Shown here piece after piece: positions 34,983 through 42,720 of a DNA stretch of 64,000 nucleotides. Position 1 is the first letter of the stretch. Each line of letters opens with the position of its first letter. The notes beneath the pieces were generated by a model. The model saw only the letters and a program-made list of their open reading frames with translations, ran no database searches and was not told the origin of the DNA. Position numbers and translations under genes: made by a program. Source of the stretch: Paenibacillus contaminans (lineage in GTDB: Bacteria; Bacillota; Bacilli; Paenibacillales; NBRC-103111); the NCBI RefSeq assembly GCF_003285015.1, contig NZ_QMFB01000009.1, positions 186,001-250,000 on the forward strand, read 5' to 3'.

Positions 34983-35963
34983 ATGGCGGCAATACGTTGG
35001 GGAATTATCGGCTGCGGCAGCGTAACCGAGGTGAAGAGCGGGCCCGCTCTGCAGAAGGCGGAGGGCTCGGAGCTTAGAGCGGTCATGCGCAGAAACGGAG
35101 CGCTTGCGGAGGATTATGCGAGAAGACACGGCGTACCGCGCTGGTACGACCGGGCGGAGGCGCTGATCGGCGACGCCGAGGTTGATGCGGTTTATGTGGC
35201 GACGCCTCCGTCGTCCCACATGGCCTATGCGATAGCGGCCGCCAAGGCGGGCAAGCCGGTTTATGTGGAAAAGCCGATGGCCATGAATGCAGGGGAATGC
35301 GAAGCGATGATCGAAGCTTGCCAAAAAGCGGGCGTGCCGCTTTTCGTCGCTTATTACCGGCGTGCGCTGCCCAGGTTCCTGCATATCAAAAAATTGCTGG
35401 ACAGCGGTGCGGTCGGCGACATCCGGTTCGTGCGCACGTCGCAGCTGCGAAAACCGTCCGAAGCGGAGATGACGCGTCCGGGCGAAATATGGCGCCTTGA
35501 CCCTGCAGTGGGCGGCGGCGGCCATTTTATCGATCTTGCCAGCCATACGCTCGATGTGCTCGATTTTTTGCTTGGACCGGTACGCGACGTTAGCGGCTGG
35601 GCCTCCAACCGGGCAGGACTGTATCCGGCCGAGGATCATGTCAGCGGATCTTATGTGTTCGAATCGGGTGTGCACGGGATCGGAAACTGGTGTTATTGCG
35701 CTTACGGCGCCGAAGACAGTAATGAAATCGTCGGAACGAAAGGCAAGCTGAGCTTCGCCACCTTCGGGGAAGGGCCGATCAAGCTGGAGACGGATCAAGG
35801 GACCGAGGAGTGGACGATCGCCAATCCGGCGCATATTCAACAGCCGCTCGTTCAGACGATCGTCGACGATCTGCTGGGTCGGGGAACATGTCCGAGTACG
35901 GGGATCAGTGCGCTGCGCACGAGCCGGGTCATGGATGCGCTGCTGAGCGGTTATTACCGTTAA
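34983..35963 (+). CDS. Gfo/Idh/MocA family dehydrogenase
   Basis: A 326-residue NAD(P)-dependent sugar or cyclitol dehydrogenase. The Rossmann motif WGIIGCGSVTE is at the N-terminus, the family signature YVEKPMAMN near 95-103, and the catalytic-domain GGGGHFIDLASHTLDVLDF with the conserved Asp/His pair. GGGAGGAAGC lies before the start. Monocistronic or followed by the phosphoesterase gene 111 bp later. Substrate unknown. Confidence 0.9.
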   Translation: MAAIRWGIIGCGSVTEVKSGPALQKAEGSELRAVMRRNGALAEDYARRHGVPRWYDRAEALIGDAEVDAVYVATPPSSHMAYAIAAAKAGKPVYVEKPMAMNAGECEAMIEACQKAGVPLFVAYYRRALPRFLHIKKLLDSGAVGDIRFVRTSQLRKPSEAEMTRPGEIWRLDPAVGGGGHFIDLASHTLDVLDFLLGPVRDVSGWASNRAGLYPAEDHVSGSYVFESGVHGIGNWCYCAYGAEDSNEIVGTKGKLSFATFGEGPIKLETDQGTEEWTIANPAHIQQPLVQTIVDDLLGRGTCPSTGISALRTSRVMDALLSGYYR

Positions 35964-36074
35964 TGATAGATAAGGTAAAACACACCGGCGTATTTTTGTC
36001 GGGCGAAATAAACGATTAACAGCGAGGCACTCCGCTGAGAGCAGCGGCGGCCGGCAGGGACGGGGGGACGACGT

Positions 36075-36953
36075 ATGGAATCGAGAAAATCGCGGCATGG
36101 TAAACCGATGACCAGAAGGTCGTTTCTTCGACTGGGTCTGCAAGCTGCAGGCGGGATGATTGCATCCGGGGTGCTCGCGGGCTTTTATGCCCGGTTTGGG
36201 GAACGGTTCTGGTATAAGACGAATCGTTTGACGCTCTCCTTTGTAAACCTTCCGGCCGCCTTCGACGGGATGCGAATCGTCCAGTTCAGCGATGTTCACC
36301 ACGGCCGCGATTTCGAAACCCCGCATGTGGAAGCCGTGGCAAGACGAATACAAGCGCTAGAACCGGATATGATCTGCTTTACGGGGGATTTGTTCGACCG
36401 CAATCACGGCGAATTGACGGATGCTTGCACGCCCATTCTTGAAAAACTGCACGCCCCGTTCGGCAAATGGGCGGTGCTCGGCAATCACGATTACGGCTTG
36501 AATGCGCGGGGGGTAGCGGCGGAGCTGCAAAAAGCGGGCTTTACGGTGTTGGACAACGAGCATAGGGTGATCGAAAAGAGCGGGGAACGCATCTGGCTCG
36601 CCGGCGTAACCGATATGATATACGGAAAGCCGAGCATGGATGAAGCGCTGCGGGACGCGGGCGAACGCGGGTATACGCTGCTTTTGTCGCATGCGCCGGA
36701 TTATGCGGATATCGCCGTTCCTTACGGCGTCGACCTGCAGCTTTCGGGGCACAGCCACGGTGGGCAGGTGCGGCTCCCGTTCGTCGGCGCGCTTTTTACG
36801 CCGGAAGGGGCCAAGACGTATATCGAGGGGCTTTACGATTTGGATGGCGGCCGCATGAAGCTGTACACGAATCGCGGGCTGGGGACATCGGTTCTTCCCG
36901 TTCGTTTTATGTGCCGGCCGGAAATTACGGTGATTACGTTGAAAAGAGGCTAA
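36075..36953 (+). CDS. Tat-exported calcineurin-like metallophosphoesterase (YkuE/YkoQ-like)
   Basis: A 292-residue protein. The N-terminus has the twin-arginine motif RRSFLRL at 14-20 followed by a hydrophobic stretch, so it is probably exported folded by Tat. The five metallophosphoesterase blocks are in order: FSDVHHG, TGDLFDRN, GNHDYG, LSHAPDY and SGHSHGGQ. Similar Bacillus proteins (YkuE, YkoQ) are cell-envelope phosphoesterases of uncertain substrate. It lies between two Gfo/Idh/MocA genes, which need not share its function. Confidence 0.87.
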   Translation: MESRKSRHGKPMTRRSFLRLGLQAAGGMIASGVLAGFYARFGERFWYKTNRLTLSFVNLPAAFDGMRIVQFSDVHHGRDFETPHVEAVARRIQALEPDMICFTGDLFDRNHGELTDACTPILEKLHAPFGKWAVLGNHDYGLNARGVAAELQKAGFTVLDNEHRVIEKSGERIWLAGVTDMIYGKPSMDEALRDAGERGYTLLLSHAPDYADIAVPYGVDLQLSGHSHGGQVRLPFVGALFTPEGAKTYIEGLYDLDGGRMKLYTNRGLGTSVLPVRFMCRPEITVITLKRG

Positions 36954-36972
36954 AGGAAACATTTTTATTTTT

Positions 36973-37004
36973 ATGTTCACGTGAACATTTTTGGGTGATA
37001 TAAT
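36973..37004 (+). promoter_or_regulatory. promoter with perfect 16-bp palindromic operator
   Basis: ATGTTCACGTGAACAT (36973-36988) is a perfect palindrome. It covers the -35 (TTCACG, 36976-36981), which is 17 bp from TATAAT (36999-37004). This placement is that of a repressor operator controlling the second dehydrogenase gene. The regulator is unknown. Confidence 0.7.
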
Positions 37005-37056
37005 ATAGACGTCATAGAGACAGGGTTGACCATTATCAGTTATGCGGGAGGCACAA

Positions 37057-38220
37057 ATGGATAAAGTACGTATTGGCATTGTCGGCGTAGGCAACATGGG
37101 TTCCTCGCATGCCGGCTATTTGCACGAAGGCGGCGTTCGCGGAGGCGAGCTTGCGGCCATTTGCGATTCGAATCCGGCGCGTCTGGAATGGGCGAGGCAG
37201 AAATTCGGCGATTCGGTCAAGCTGTTCGATAGCGTAGAGGCGCTGCTGACTTCGGGTACGATCGATGCGGTGCTGATCGCCACTCCGCACTACGACCATC
37301 CGCGTACGGCTATACAAGCGTTCGAGCATGGCTTGCACGTGCTGGTCGAGAAGCCGGCAGGCGTGTATACGAAGCAAGTTCGCGAAATGAACGAGGCGTG
37401 GGCAAAGACGGACCGCAAATTCGGCATCATGTACAACCAGCGTACAAACCCGATTTACCAAAAGCTTCGCGAGATGATTGCATCGGGGGAGCTCGGCGAA
37501 GTTCGCCGGACGAACTGGATCATTACGAACTGGTACCGTTCGCAGAGCTATTACGACTCCGGCGGCTGGCGCGCGACATGGGAAGGCGAAGGCGGCGGCG
37601 TACTGCTCAATCAGGATCCGCATCAGCTCGATTTGTGGCAGTGGACGGTCGGCATGATGCCGGTTCGCGTCAGAGCGTTCTGTCAATTCGGCAAATACCG
37701 CAAAATTGAAGTGGAAGACGACGTTACGGCATATGTCGAGTACGAGAACGGAGCAACCGGCTTATTCGTCACGACGACGGGAGAAGCGCCGGGAACGAAC
37801 CGCTTCGAGGTAACGGGCGACCGCGGCAAAATCGTCATCGAAGACGGCAAGCTGACCTTCTGGCGGCTGCGCGTACCGGAGCCGGAATTCAACAGCACGT
37901 TTACGGGCGGCTTCGGCGCACCGGAATGCTGGAAATGCGAAGTGCCTGTCAAGGACGACAACGACTCGCAGCATAAGAAAATCACGCAAAACTTCGTAGA
38001 CCACATCCTAAAAGGAACGCCGCTGCTCGCGCCGGGCGAGGAAGGCATTAAAGGGCTGACGCTGTCCAACGCCATGCATTTGTCGTCGTGGACGGACAAT
38101 TGGGTCGACCTGCCGATCGACGAAGAGCTGTACTACTCGAATTTGCAGGAGCGCATCGCCAATTCTACGATGAACAAGAAATCGGGCGGCAAAACGTTAA
38201 GCGTTGAAGGCACGCATTAA
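37057..38220 (+). CDS. Gfo/Idh/MocA family dehydrogenase
   Basis: A 387-residue NAD(P)-dependent dehydrogenase. The ATG at 37057 is chosen because GGGAGG is five bases upstream. Features are GIVGVGNMGSSHAGYL at the N-terminus, VEKPAGVY, and the catalytic motif NQDPHQLDLWQW. Its own palindromic operator suggests substrate-induced expression. The last 40 bp and following bases are duplicated 100 bp downstream. Confidence 0.9.
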   Translation: MDKVRIGIVGVGNMGSSHAGYLHEGGVRGGELAAICDSNPARLEWARQKFGDSVKLFDSVEALLTSGTIDAVLIATPHYDHPRTAIQAFEHGLHVLVEKPAGVYTKQVREMNEAWAKTDRKFGIMYNQRTNPIYQKLREMIASGELGEVRRTNWIITNWYRSQSYYDSGGWRATWEGEGGGVLLNQDPHQLDLWQWTVGMMPVRVRAFCQFGKYRKIEVEDDVTAYVEYENGATGLFVTTTGEAPGTNRFEVTGDRGKIVIEDGKLTFWRLRVPEPEFNSTFTGGFGAPECWKCEVPVKDDNDSQHKKITQNFVDHILKGTPLLAPGEEGIKGLTLSNAMHLSSWTDNWVDLPIDEELYYSNLQERIANSTMNKKSGGKTLSVEGTH

Positions 38221-38347
38221 TTCGGGCATGACGGGACGGATGAGGTAAAGCTGCAAGAGCACCGCGAAATTTAGCAGGAAGCGGGCAGCAAAACGTTAAA
38301 GCGTTGAAGGCACGCATTAATTCGGGCGTGACGGAACGGATGAGGTA
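38178..38347 (+). repeat. tandem duplication of the dehydrogenase gene's 3' end
   Basis: About 70 bp at 38178-38247, spanning the last 13 codons and the bases after the stop, recurs at 38278-38347 with a few substitutions and one inserted A (CAAAACGTTAAGCG against CAAAACGTTAAAGCG). It looks like a recent local duplication. Confidence 0.7.
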
Positions 38348-38590
38348 TCGCGGTTATCTGCTGCACGGCGTCTTGCTTGCCAATCGGCGAAAAGGGCGGG
38401 GCTTCACTGTGCATGGTTCAATGCGGGGAGAGTCTTTTATGCTTTGTTTTGTTAACGTGTGCAAAATTTGGGATACTGCTGAGGATGTATCTCGGCAGTC
38501 CTTTTTTTATGGATTAGCGAATAACTTACCTGTCACGCCGGAAGTCATGTCTCCGTTATTGTTCAAATTTCCGGTAACACGCCGGTCCCT

Positions 38591-38623
38591 TAAAGGACGG
38601 CAAAGCCGTTCGTTTATCCTTAT
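38591..38623. repeat. third, shortened CGTTTATCC-family repeat
   Basis: GACGGCAAAGCCGTTCGTTT continues into ATCCTTAT. It shares the CGGCAAA(N)GCCG hairpin and TCGTTTATCC end with the pair at 34689-34818. Confidence 0.5.
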
Positions 38624-38648
38624 GCTGCCTTTGGGGGCTCCTCAATAT

Positions 38649-38840
38649 GCTGGAGTCCGAAATCGCCCGCTTGCAGCAAGAAGTCGAGGTACGCCTAACG
38701 CTGGAATCCGATTTTACCGGCTTGGAGAACGGATTTACCGGTGTGCCGAGCAAAATACCCGCTGCAAGTGGGCGTTTTCGGACTATAGGCGGGGAAAGGA
38801 AGCCATACTCGATTCCAAGTGGGCAAAATCGGACTCCAGC
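38649..38840. repeat. dispersed repeat (TCCGATTTT family) with inverted termini, copy group 2
   Basis: Four related copies: forward at 38649-38673 and 38700-38727, reverse at 38765-38788 and 38815-38840. The outer pair (GCTGGAGTCCGAAATCGCCC and GGGCAAAATCGGACTCCAGC) are near-perfect inverted repeats at the ends of a 192-bp unit, resembling a miniature transposable element. Confidence 0.6.
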
Positions 38841-38972
38841 ACATGCAAGCGAAGAGCGAGATGAGCTGATTAAGAGATTCCCTGCCAGCTTCATCGAGTT
38901 ATCGCCTCCCATAAAAGGGGCAAAATCATTTTTGTAATTTTTCCGTCCCATTTGAGCACTAAATGAAAAGTA

Positions 38973-39020
38973 AAAGAAGCTTCCATCCCCACTTTGTCAG
39001 TGGTTTTGGAAGCTTCTTTG
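38973..39020. terminator. bidirectional terminator
   Basis: AAAGAAGCTTCCA and TGGAAGCTTCTTT are perfectly paired around a smaller CCAC/GTGG stem. It lies beyond the 3' end of the minus-strand Spo0E-like gene. Confidence 0.8.
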
Positions 39021-39101
39021 TTTACAACAATTTGGGACTAGTCCATTTCGCACTACCCTTTTGGGACAGCCCCTTTCGAAGTGTGCGGTTTTTGCCGAAA
39101 C

Positions 39102-39476
39102 TTACGATCGCGGGGGTTTAATGCCGCTCATAATCAACTTATCCAACTCGCGGGATTTCTCAGTAACAACAGGGTCGAATAAATGATGTTCCTTAGCCAA
39201 CTCCTCGATCTCTCTATGTAATCTCTCCACCTTACCGAAGTAATTATCCAATTCTCTCCTTATAGGGGAACGAACCTTTCGGAAGAAAAAGTTCATTTTA
39301 ATCGTATCTGTAGCTGTATCCGGTACGTACGAAGCTTTTCTTCGCGGTATTCTCTTCATGTAGTGGACGATAAGCTTGTCCAACTGTTGCGATTTTTTGA
39401 TGACTAGGGGATCCAGCAAACTACGCTGTTGAGTTAGCTGGTTCAGTTCGCTGCGCAATCTCTCGATTTTTTTCAT
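39102..39476 (-). CDS. tandem Spo0E-like aspartyl-phosphate phosphatase
   Basis: A 124-residue protein with two complete Spo0E-type units. Unit 1 (about 4-40) reads IERLRSELNQL then SQQLDKLI at 29-36; unit 2 (about 83-116) reads VERLHREIEEL then SRELDKLI at 108-115. Known Spo0E proteins are single helical hairpins of 50-90 residues that dephosphorylate Spo0A~P and so delay sporulation; the SxxLD motif is catalytic. Both units keep it. The 40-residue linker is basic. It is the last gene of a three-gene minus-strand set, five bp after a small membrane-protein gene. A double-headed phosphatase, or a built-in pseudo-dimer, is inferred. Confidence 0.8.
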   Translation of the reverse strand: MKKIERLRSELNQLTQQRSLLDPLVIKKSQQLDKLIVHYMKRIPRRKASYVPDTATDTIKMNFFFRKVRSPIRRELDNYFGKVERLHREIEELAKEHHLFDPVVTEKSRELDKLIMSGIKPPRS

Positions 39477-39481
39477 ATGGC

Positions 39482-39667
39482 TTATACTCTTCTTTTTCTT
39501 AGCGCGAAGCCTGTGAGCAAGAACAGTATCGCCATGGCAACAAGCAGGTTTTGATCGAGATTATGCGGAAGAGAAAGTTCCGCATGCGTTTTGTTATCCC
39601 AATTAATCGTCAATAATCCGAACATCAAGCCAAAAAGAACAATACCGAAAGAAATGCTTTTTTTCAT
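39482..39667 (-). CDS. small membrane protein (61 aa)
   Basis: A 61-residue protein with two hydrophobic segments: an N-terminal signal-like one (ISFGIVLFGLMFGLLTI) and a C-terminal one (NLLVAMAILFLLTGFAL) ending in the basic tail RKRRV. The short loop between them (DNKTHAELSLPHNL) should face outward. It sits between the repeat-rich secreted protein and the Spo0E-like gene with tight spacing. Function unknown. Confidence 0.65.
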   Translation of the reverse strand: MKKSISFGIVLFGLMFGLLTINWDNKTHAELSLPHNLDQNLLVAMAILFLLTGFALRKRRV

Positions 39668-39693
39668 ATCCTTCCACTTCCTTTTCTCATTTT

Positions 39694-41232
39694 TTAATTC
39701 ATTGTTGAGAAAAGGAAATATTTAGGCGGTTTATTAGGGGGCTCGTTAGCCCATTTGGTGATCAATTGTCTTGTATTTTTGGCATATATTCGTCTGCTTG
39801 TCAGTTTAATAGAAATGCTTTCCGCCAGTATCGCATCCGTACTGCCTGTAAGATGAGGGCCGCCGCCGGACGATCCGGATTTATTTTGAGCAGGTTGTTT
39901 GACTGAAAAAGTTACAGGCGGCGCAATCGGCATATCTTTTTTATGAACCGGCAGAGGGGCCTTTGGTTTGTCCGGTATTGCCGTTTTTAATGCAGTAGAC
40001 GGTTGAACGCCGCCGTTTTTGACGGGCTTTTCTGCCGGCAGCTTGGAATGCGCTGTGCAGCACACCGGAATATCGCTTTTGGCATTTTGCGCCGGATGTT
40101 GTTCGTTGAAAGCGATCGTATCGTTAGAAGAGGGCTGGCTATCGGGAATAAAAGCCCAAGTGTTGTCCGTTTTATTGGCGTTATTGGAATACTGCGGATG
40201 CTGCCTTGATCTGTGTTGGTTGACTGCCGGTTCCTCGTTGGAATTACTCATCTCATGGCGGGCGGAAGTATCATCCCGTTCTTCATTAGCCCGGTTATGC
40301 GCCTGATCAATAGAAGGGTTGTCCCGATCTGCATCGACAGAGTCTCCTCCTTGTTCAACAGGAGGTTCCCGAACTATGTCAGTGTCGGACGGCTCCCGAT
40401 CAACCGGAATATCGACATGTTCTTCAATCTCAGGAGGCATTGTGGAAACCGGTGGGCCGCCTTTATCCGGTTTGGAGCCGATGATTTCGTCAATGATACT
40501 GCCGACGCCATCGACAACGCCGCCGACGGTACTGCCGACGCCATCGACAACGCCGCCGACGGTACTGCCGACGCCCTCGACAACGCCGCCGACGGTACTG
40601 CCGACGCCATCGACAACGCCGCCGACGGTACTGCCGACGCCATCGACTATACCTCCGACAATTCCATTCGGAGCTTTACTTGCATCATCCAGTTTATCTA
40701 GGAGTCCTGGTAGAGGCAGCAGCCTGTGTGTGGAAGAAACAGCGGATTCGACAATATGTCCGGTTTTATCAGCGGAGGTCTCAACCGTTTGTACAGAGGC
40801 GGATGTCGCCGATTCGACAATGCCGGGAGCGGCATTGATGGCTCCGGTCGGATTTTGCCCCGACGGGAGTTTCTCTTCCAGGGAGCGTAAAGAACCTGGT
40901 CCATTCCTAACAACTCCCGCTTCTTCCGGTACCGCAGCAGTGGTTTGCAGGACACTATTTACCAAATTTACCGTAATTATTTTTGTCTGATCAATCGTGT
41001 CGCCAAGCCCGGGGACCGGCAGTTCTTTCATAGGAGAGGCCGCTTCTTCCAATATCCCTGTTATGCCTTTAGCCGCCTTAAGCAGGCCAAGGCCATTCGG
41101 CATTTGTTCTGCGGAATCCTCTTTGCCGATCTGTACAGCTGATTCGCGAGCATCTGCCAACCTGTCGAAAAACGAACACATGCAAACCGCTAACAAGAAG
41201 GTGCATAAGCATTTGATCCATACGCTCATCAT
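39694..41232 (-). CDS. secreted repeat-rich low-complexity protein
   Basis: About 512 residues from the ATG at 41232 (AAAGGAGG upstream). A signal peptide (WIKCLCTFLLAVCMCSFF) leads into an alanine/valine-rich region. Five near-identical 11-residue units (VGGVVDGVGST) follow, coded by 33-bp DNA repeats at about 40498-40662, then a long hydrophilic Asn/Glu/Ser/Pro-rich region. The C-terminus is basic without an LPXTG motif or SLH domain. Amphipathic Gly-Val repeats of this kind suggest a surface or spore-coat-like structural protein. No enzymatic domain is visible. A strong promoter lies just upstream. Confidence 0.75.
   Translation of the reverse strand: MMSVWIKCLCTFLLAVCMCSFFDRLADARESAVQIGKEDSAEQMPNGLGLLKAAKGITGILEEAASPMKELPVPGLGDTIDQTKIITVNLVNSVLQTTAAVPEEAGVVRNGPGSLRSLEEKLPSGQNPTGAINAAPGIVESATSASVQTVETSADKTGHIVESAVSSTHRLLPLPGLLDKLDDASKAPNGIVGGIVDGVGSTVGGVVDGVGSTVGGVVEGVGSTVGGVVDGVGSTVGGVVDGVGSIIDEIIGSKPDKGGPPVSTMPPEIEEHVDIPVDREPSDTDIVREPPVEQGGDSVDADRDNPSIDQAHNRANEERDDTSARHEMSNSNEEPAVNQHRSRQHPQYSNNANKTDNTWAFIPDSQPSSNDTIAFNEQHPAQNAKSDIPVCCTAHSKLPAEKPVKNGGVQPSTALKTAIPDKPKAPLPVHKKDMPIAPPVTFSVKQPAQNKSGSSGGGPHLTGSTDAILAESISIKLTSRRIYAKNTRQLITKWANEPPNKPPKYFLFSTMN
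40498..40662 (-). repeat. 33-bp in-frame tandem repeats
   Basis: Five units of 33 bp code for the VGG(I/V)V(D/E)GVGST peptide. The units differ by only a few bases, implying recent expansion, and their copy number may vary among strains. Confidence 0.85.
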
Positions 41233-41281
41233 GATCACCTCCTTTCTGTGTTCCAAAAATTAGGAGTCGTGTTTATCGAAT

Positions 41282-41310
41282 ATTATAAAAAACTGTCGAA
41301 GGGTTGTCAT
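41282..41310 (-). promoter_or_regulatory. promoter of the secreted-repeat/Spo0E gene set
   Basis: Read on the minus strand, ATGACA (41310-41305) and TATAAT (41287-41282) are 17 bp apart, some 50 bp before the start codon at 41232. Confidence 0.7.
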
Positions 41311-41712
41311 CGGAATAAAGGCGCAGCTGGATGAACCGAAATAAATAGTGAAAATTATGGATAATCGGCATTTTCCGATACAAAAAAAGTCGAAACTATT
41401 AATAATCTTAATGCCCAAGACACGGTTTCAAGTCCTGGTTTGTTATCTGCGGGACTATTTTTCTAGACCGAAAGGATGGTACAGGTCTGTTTATTTTTGC
41501 TATTTGGGCCTAGTCCAGGTAGTACGCGGTCAAGTCTAAACTGAATAAATCGCGTGTTTTGGCGTAATGGAATTTGCCCGCCAGTCATTATTTTATCTTT
41601 GTGGCTGCGGGAAATTTGCTTTTCGGGAGTTATGTCAAACGTTCGCCCGGCTAAAAAAGAAACCGCCTTCCCGTCTGACAGCAGCGGGTTGGCGGCATTG
41701 ATCGTTACTATT
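41311..41712. other. intergenic region
   Basis: AT-rich. Apart from the terminator at 41652-41697 and the promoter to the left, I see no gene or repeat. Confidence 0.5.
41652..41697 (-). terminator. terminator of the GntR-linked minus-strand operon
   Basis: On the minus strand GCCGCCAACCCG pairs with CGGGAAGGCGGT and is followed by TTCTTTTTT. Confidence 0.8.
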
Positions 41713-42708
41713 CTATAATTGCACTTCCTGCCCGGTTCTGCAGGACTTTACGATGGCGTCGGCTACCGCAACTCCGTGGATGGCATCCTCGAAGGATACG
41801 TAGGCAGGCGACTCCCCGGCAGCTAGACAATGGCAAATGTACATGAATTGTTCCCTTAGGGAGCCGACCGTCTGGTTAAGCAGCTTGGCGTGAATGGCCG
41901 TATCCGGGGACTGTCTGCCGGCAGCGTTCCAAATTTGCAGGCCCGACAGGCTCGTTTCGAAGTGCGCCGTGCCTTTGTCGCCGATCACTTCCGCAGAGTC
42001 CGCGATGGCAATGCCCGCTTCGTCCGGCGTCATCCAGTTGCTGTGCAGCATGGCTAAACAGCCGTTTGCGAATTCGAGGCAAGCCCACAAAACCTCCGGC
42101 GCTTCGGCGGGCGATTCGCCCCTACCATACGCTCTGACCGTCTTGACTCTGCTGCCTGCATACCAGATGGCGAGATCCAGATCGTGGACCATGAGCTCGT
42201 ATACGGTATGGGTACGGCGATAAGTCGCATACAAGGATTTTTGCCTGGAACGCTTCAGATGCATGCTGATCGGATTGCCGATTTCGCCCGTTTGAATGGA
42301 TTGATGAATGGCCGCATACTTCGGATCGAAACGAAGCAAATGTCCGGGAATGATATGCCGGTTGTACTCCGCCGCCGTACGCGCCATCTCTTCCGCTTCA
42401 AGCAAGCTCGTCGAAACGGGCTTTTCCACGAATACGTGCTTGCCGGAGCGTAAGGCGAACAGGGTGGGCTCCAAATGATGCTTTTCGTATGTGACGATGC
42501 TGACGAGATCGATATCCGGGCGCGCGAGCAGCTCTTCGTATTGCGTGTAGCGGTGAAGGACGCCATATTTATCGCCGAGCTCGTCAAGCCGATCCTGCCG
42601 CGTGTCGCAAATCGCCGTGACTTCCGCCTGAGGCAAGGAGCGGAACGCCTCCAGGTGGCATTCTCCCCAGCTGCCCAAGCCGATGATGCCGACTTTTACC
42701 GTTTTCAT
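41713..42708 (-). CDS. Gfo/Idh/MocA family dehydrogenase
   Basis: A 331-residue NAD(P)-dependent oxidoreductase. The ATG at 42708 has AAGGGG eight bases upstream. GIIGLGSWGECHLEAFRSLP marks the dinucleotide-binding site, VEKPVSTSLLEAEE the family signature, and MVHDLDLAIWYAG the catalytic loop. It is the last gene of the minus-strand operon, 12 bp after the alcohol dehydrogenase gene, and should oxidise or reduce an intermediate of the same pathway. Confidence 0.9.
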   Translation of the reverse strand: MKTVKVGIIGLGSWGECHLEAFRSLPQAEVTAICDTRQDRLDELGDKYGVLHRYTQYEELLARPDIDLVSIVTYEKHHLEPTLFALRSGKHVFVEKPVSTSLLEAEEMARTAAEYNRHIIPGHLLRFDPKYAAIHQSIQTGEIGNPISMHLKRSRQKSLYATYRRTHTVYELMVHDLDLAIWYAGSRVKTVRAYGRGESPAEAPEVLWACLEFANGCLAMLHSNWMTPDEAGIAIADSAEVIGDKGTAHFETSLSGLQIWNAAGRQSPDTAIHAKLLNQTVGSLREQFMYICHCLAAGESPAYVSFEDAIHGVAVADAIVKSCRTGQEVQL

Positions 42709-42720
42709 CCCATGCACCCC

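Larger units (their letters stand above)
38348..38972. other. intergenic region rich in dispersed repeats
   Basis: No gene with a credible start is seen. It contains a shortened CGTTTATCC-family element (38591-38623) directly followed by the four-copy TCCGATTTT element (38649-38840). Confidence 0.6.

Noticed and set aside
38304..38937. Open frames over the 3' duplication and dispersed repeats
   Set aside because: They have no ribosome sites, and their peptides are translated repeats.
40498..40662. CRISPR-like array
   Set aside because: The 33-bp units are directly adjacent without spacers and code in frame for a glycine-valine repeat; no cas gene is present.
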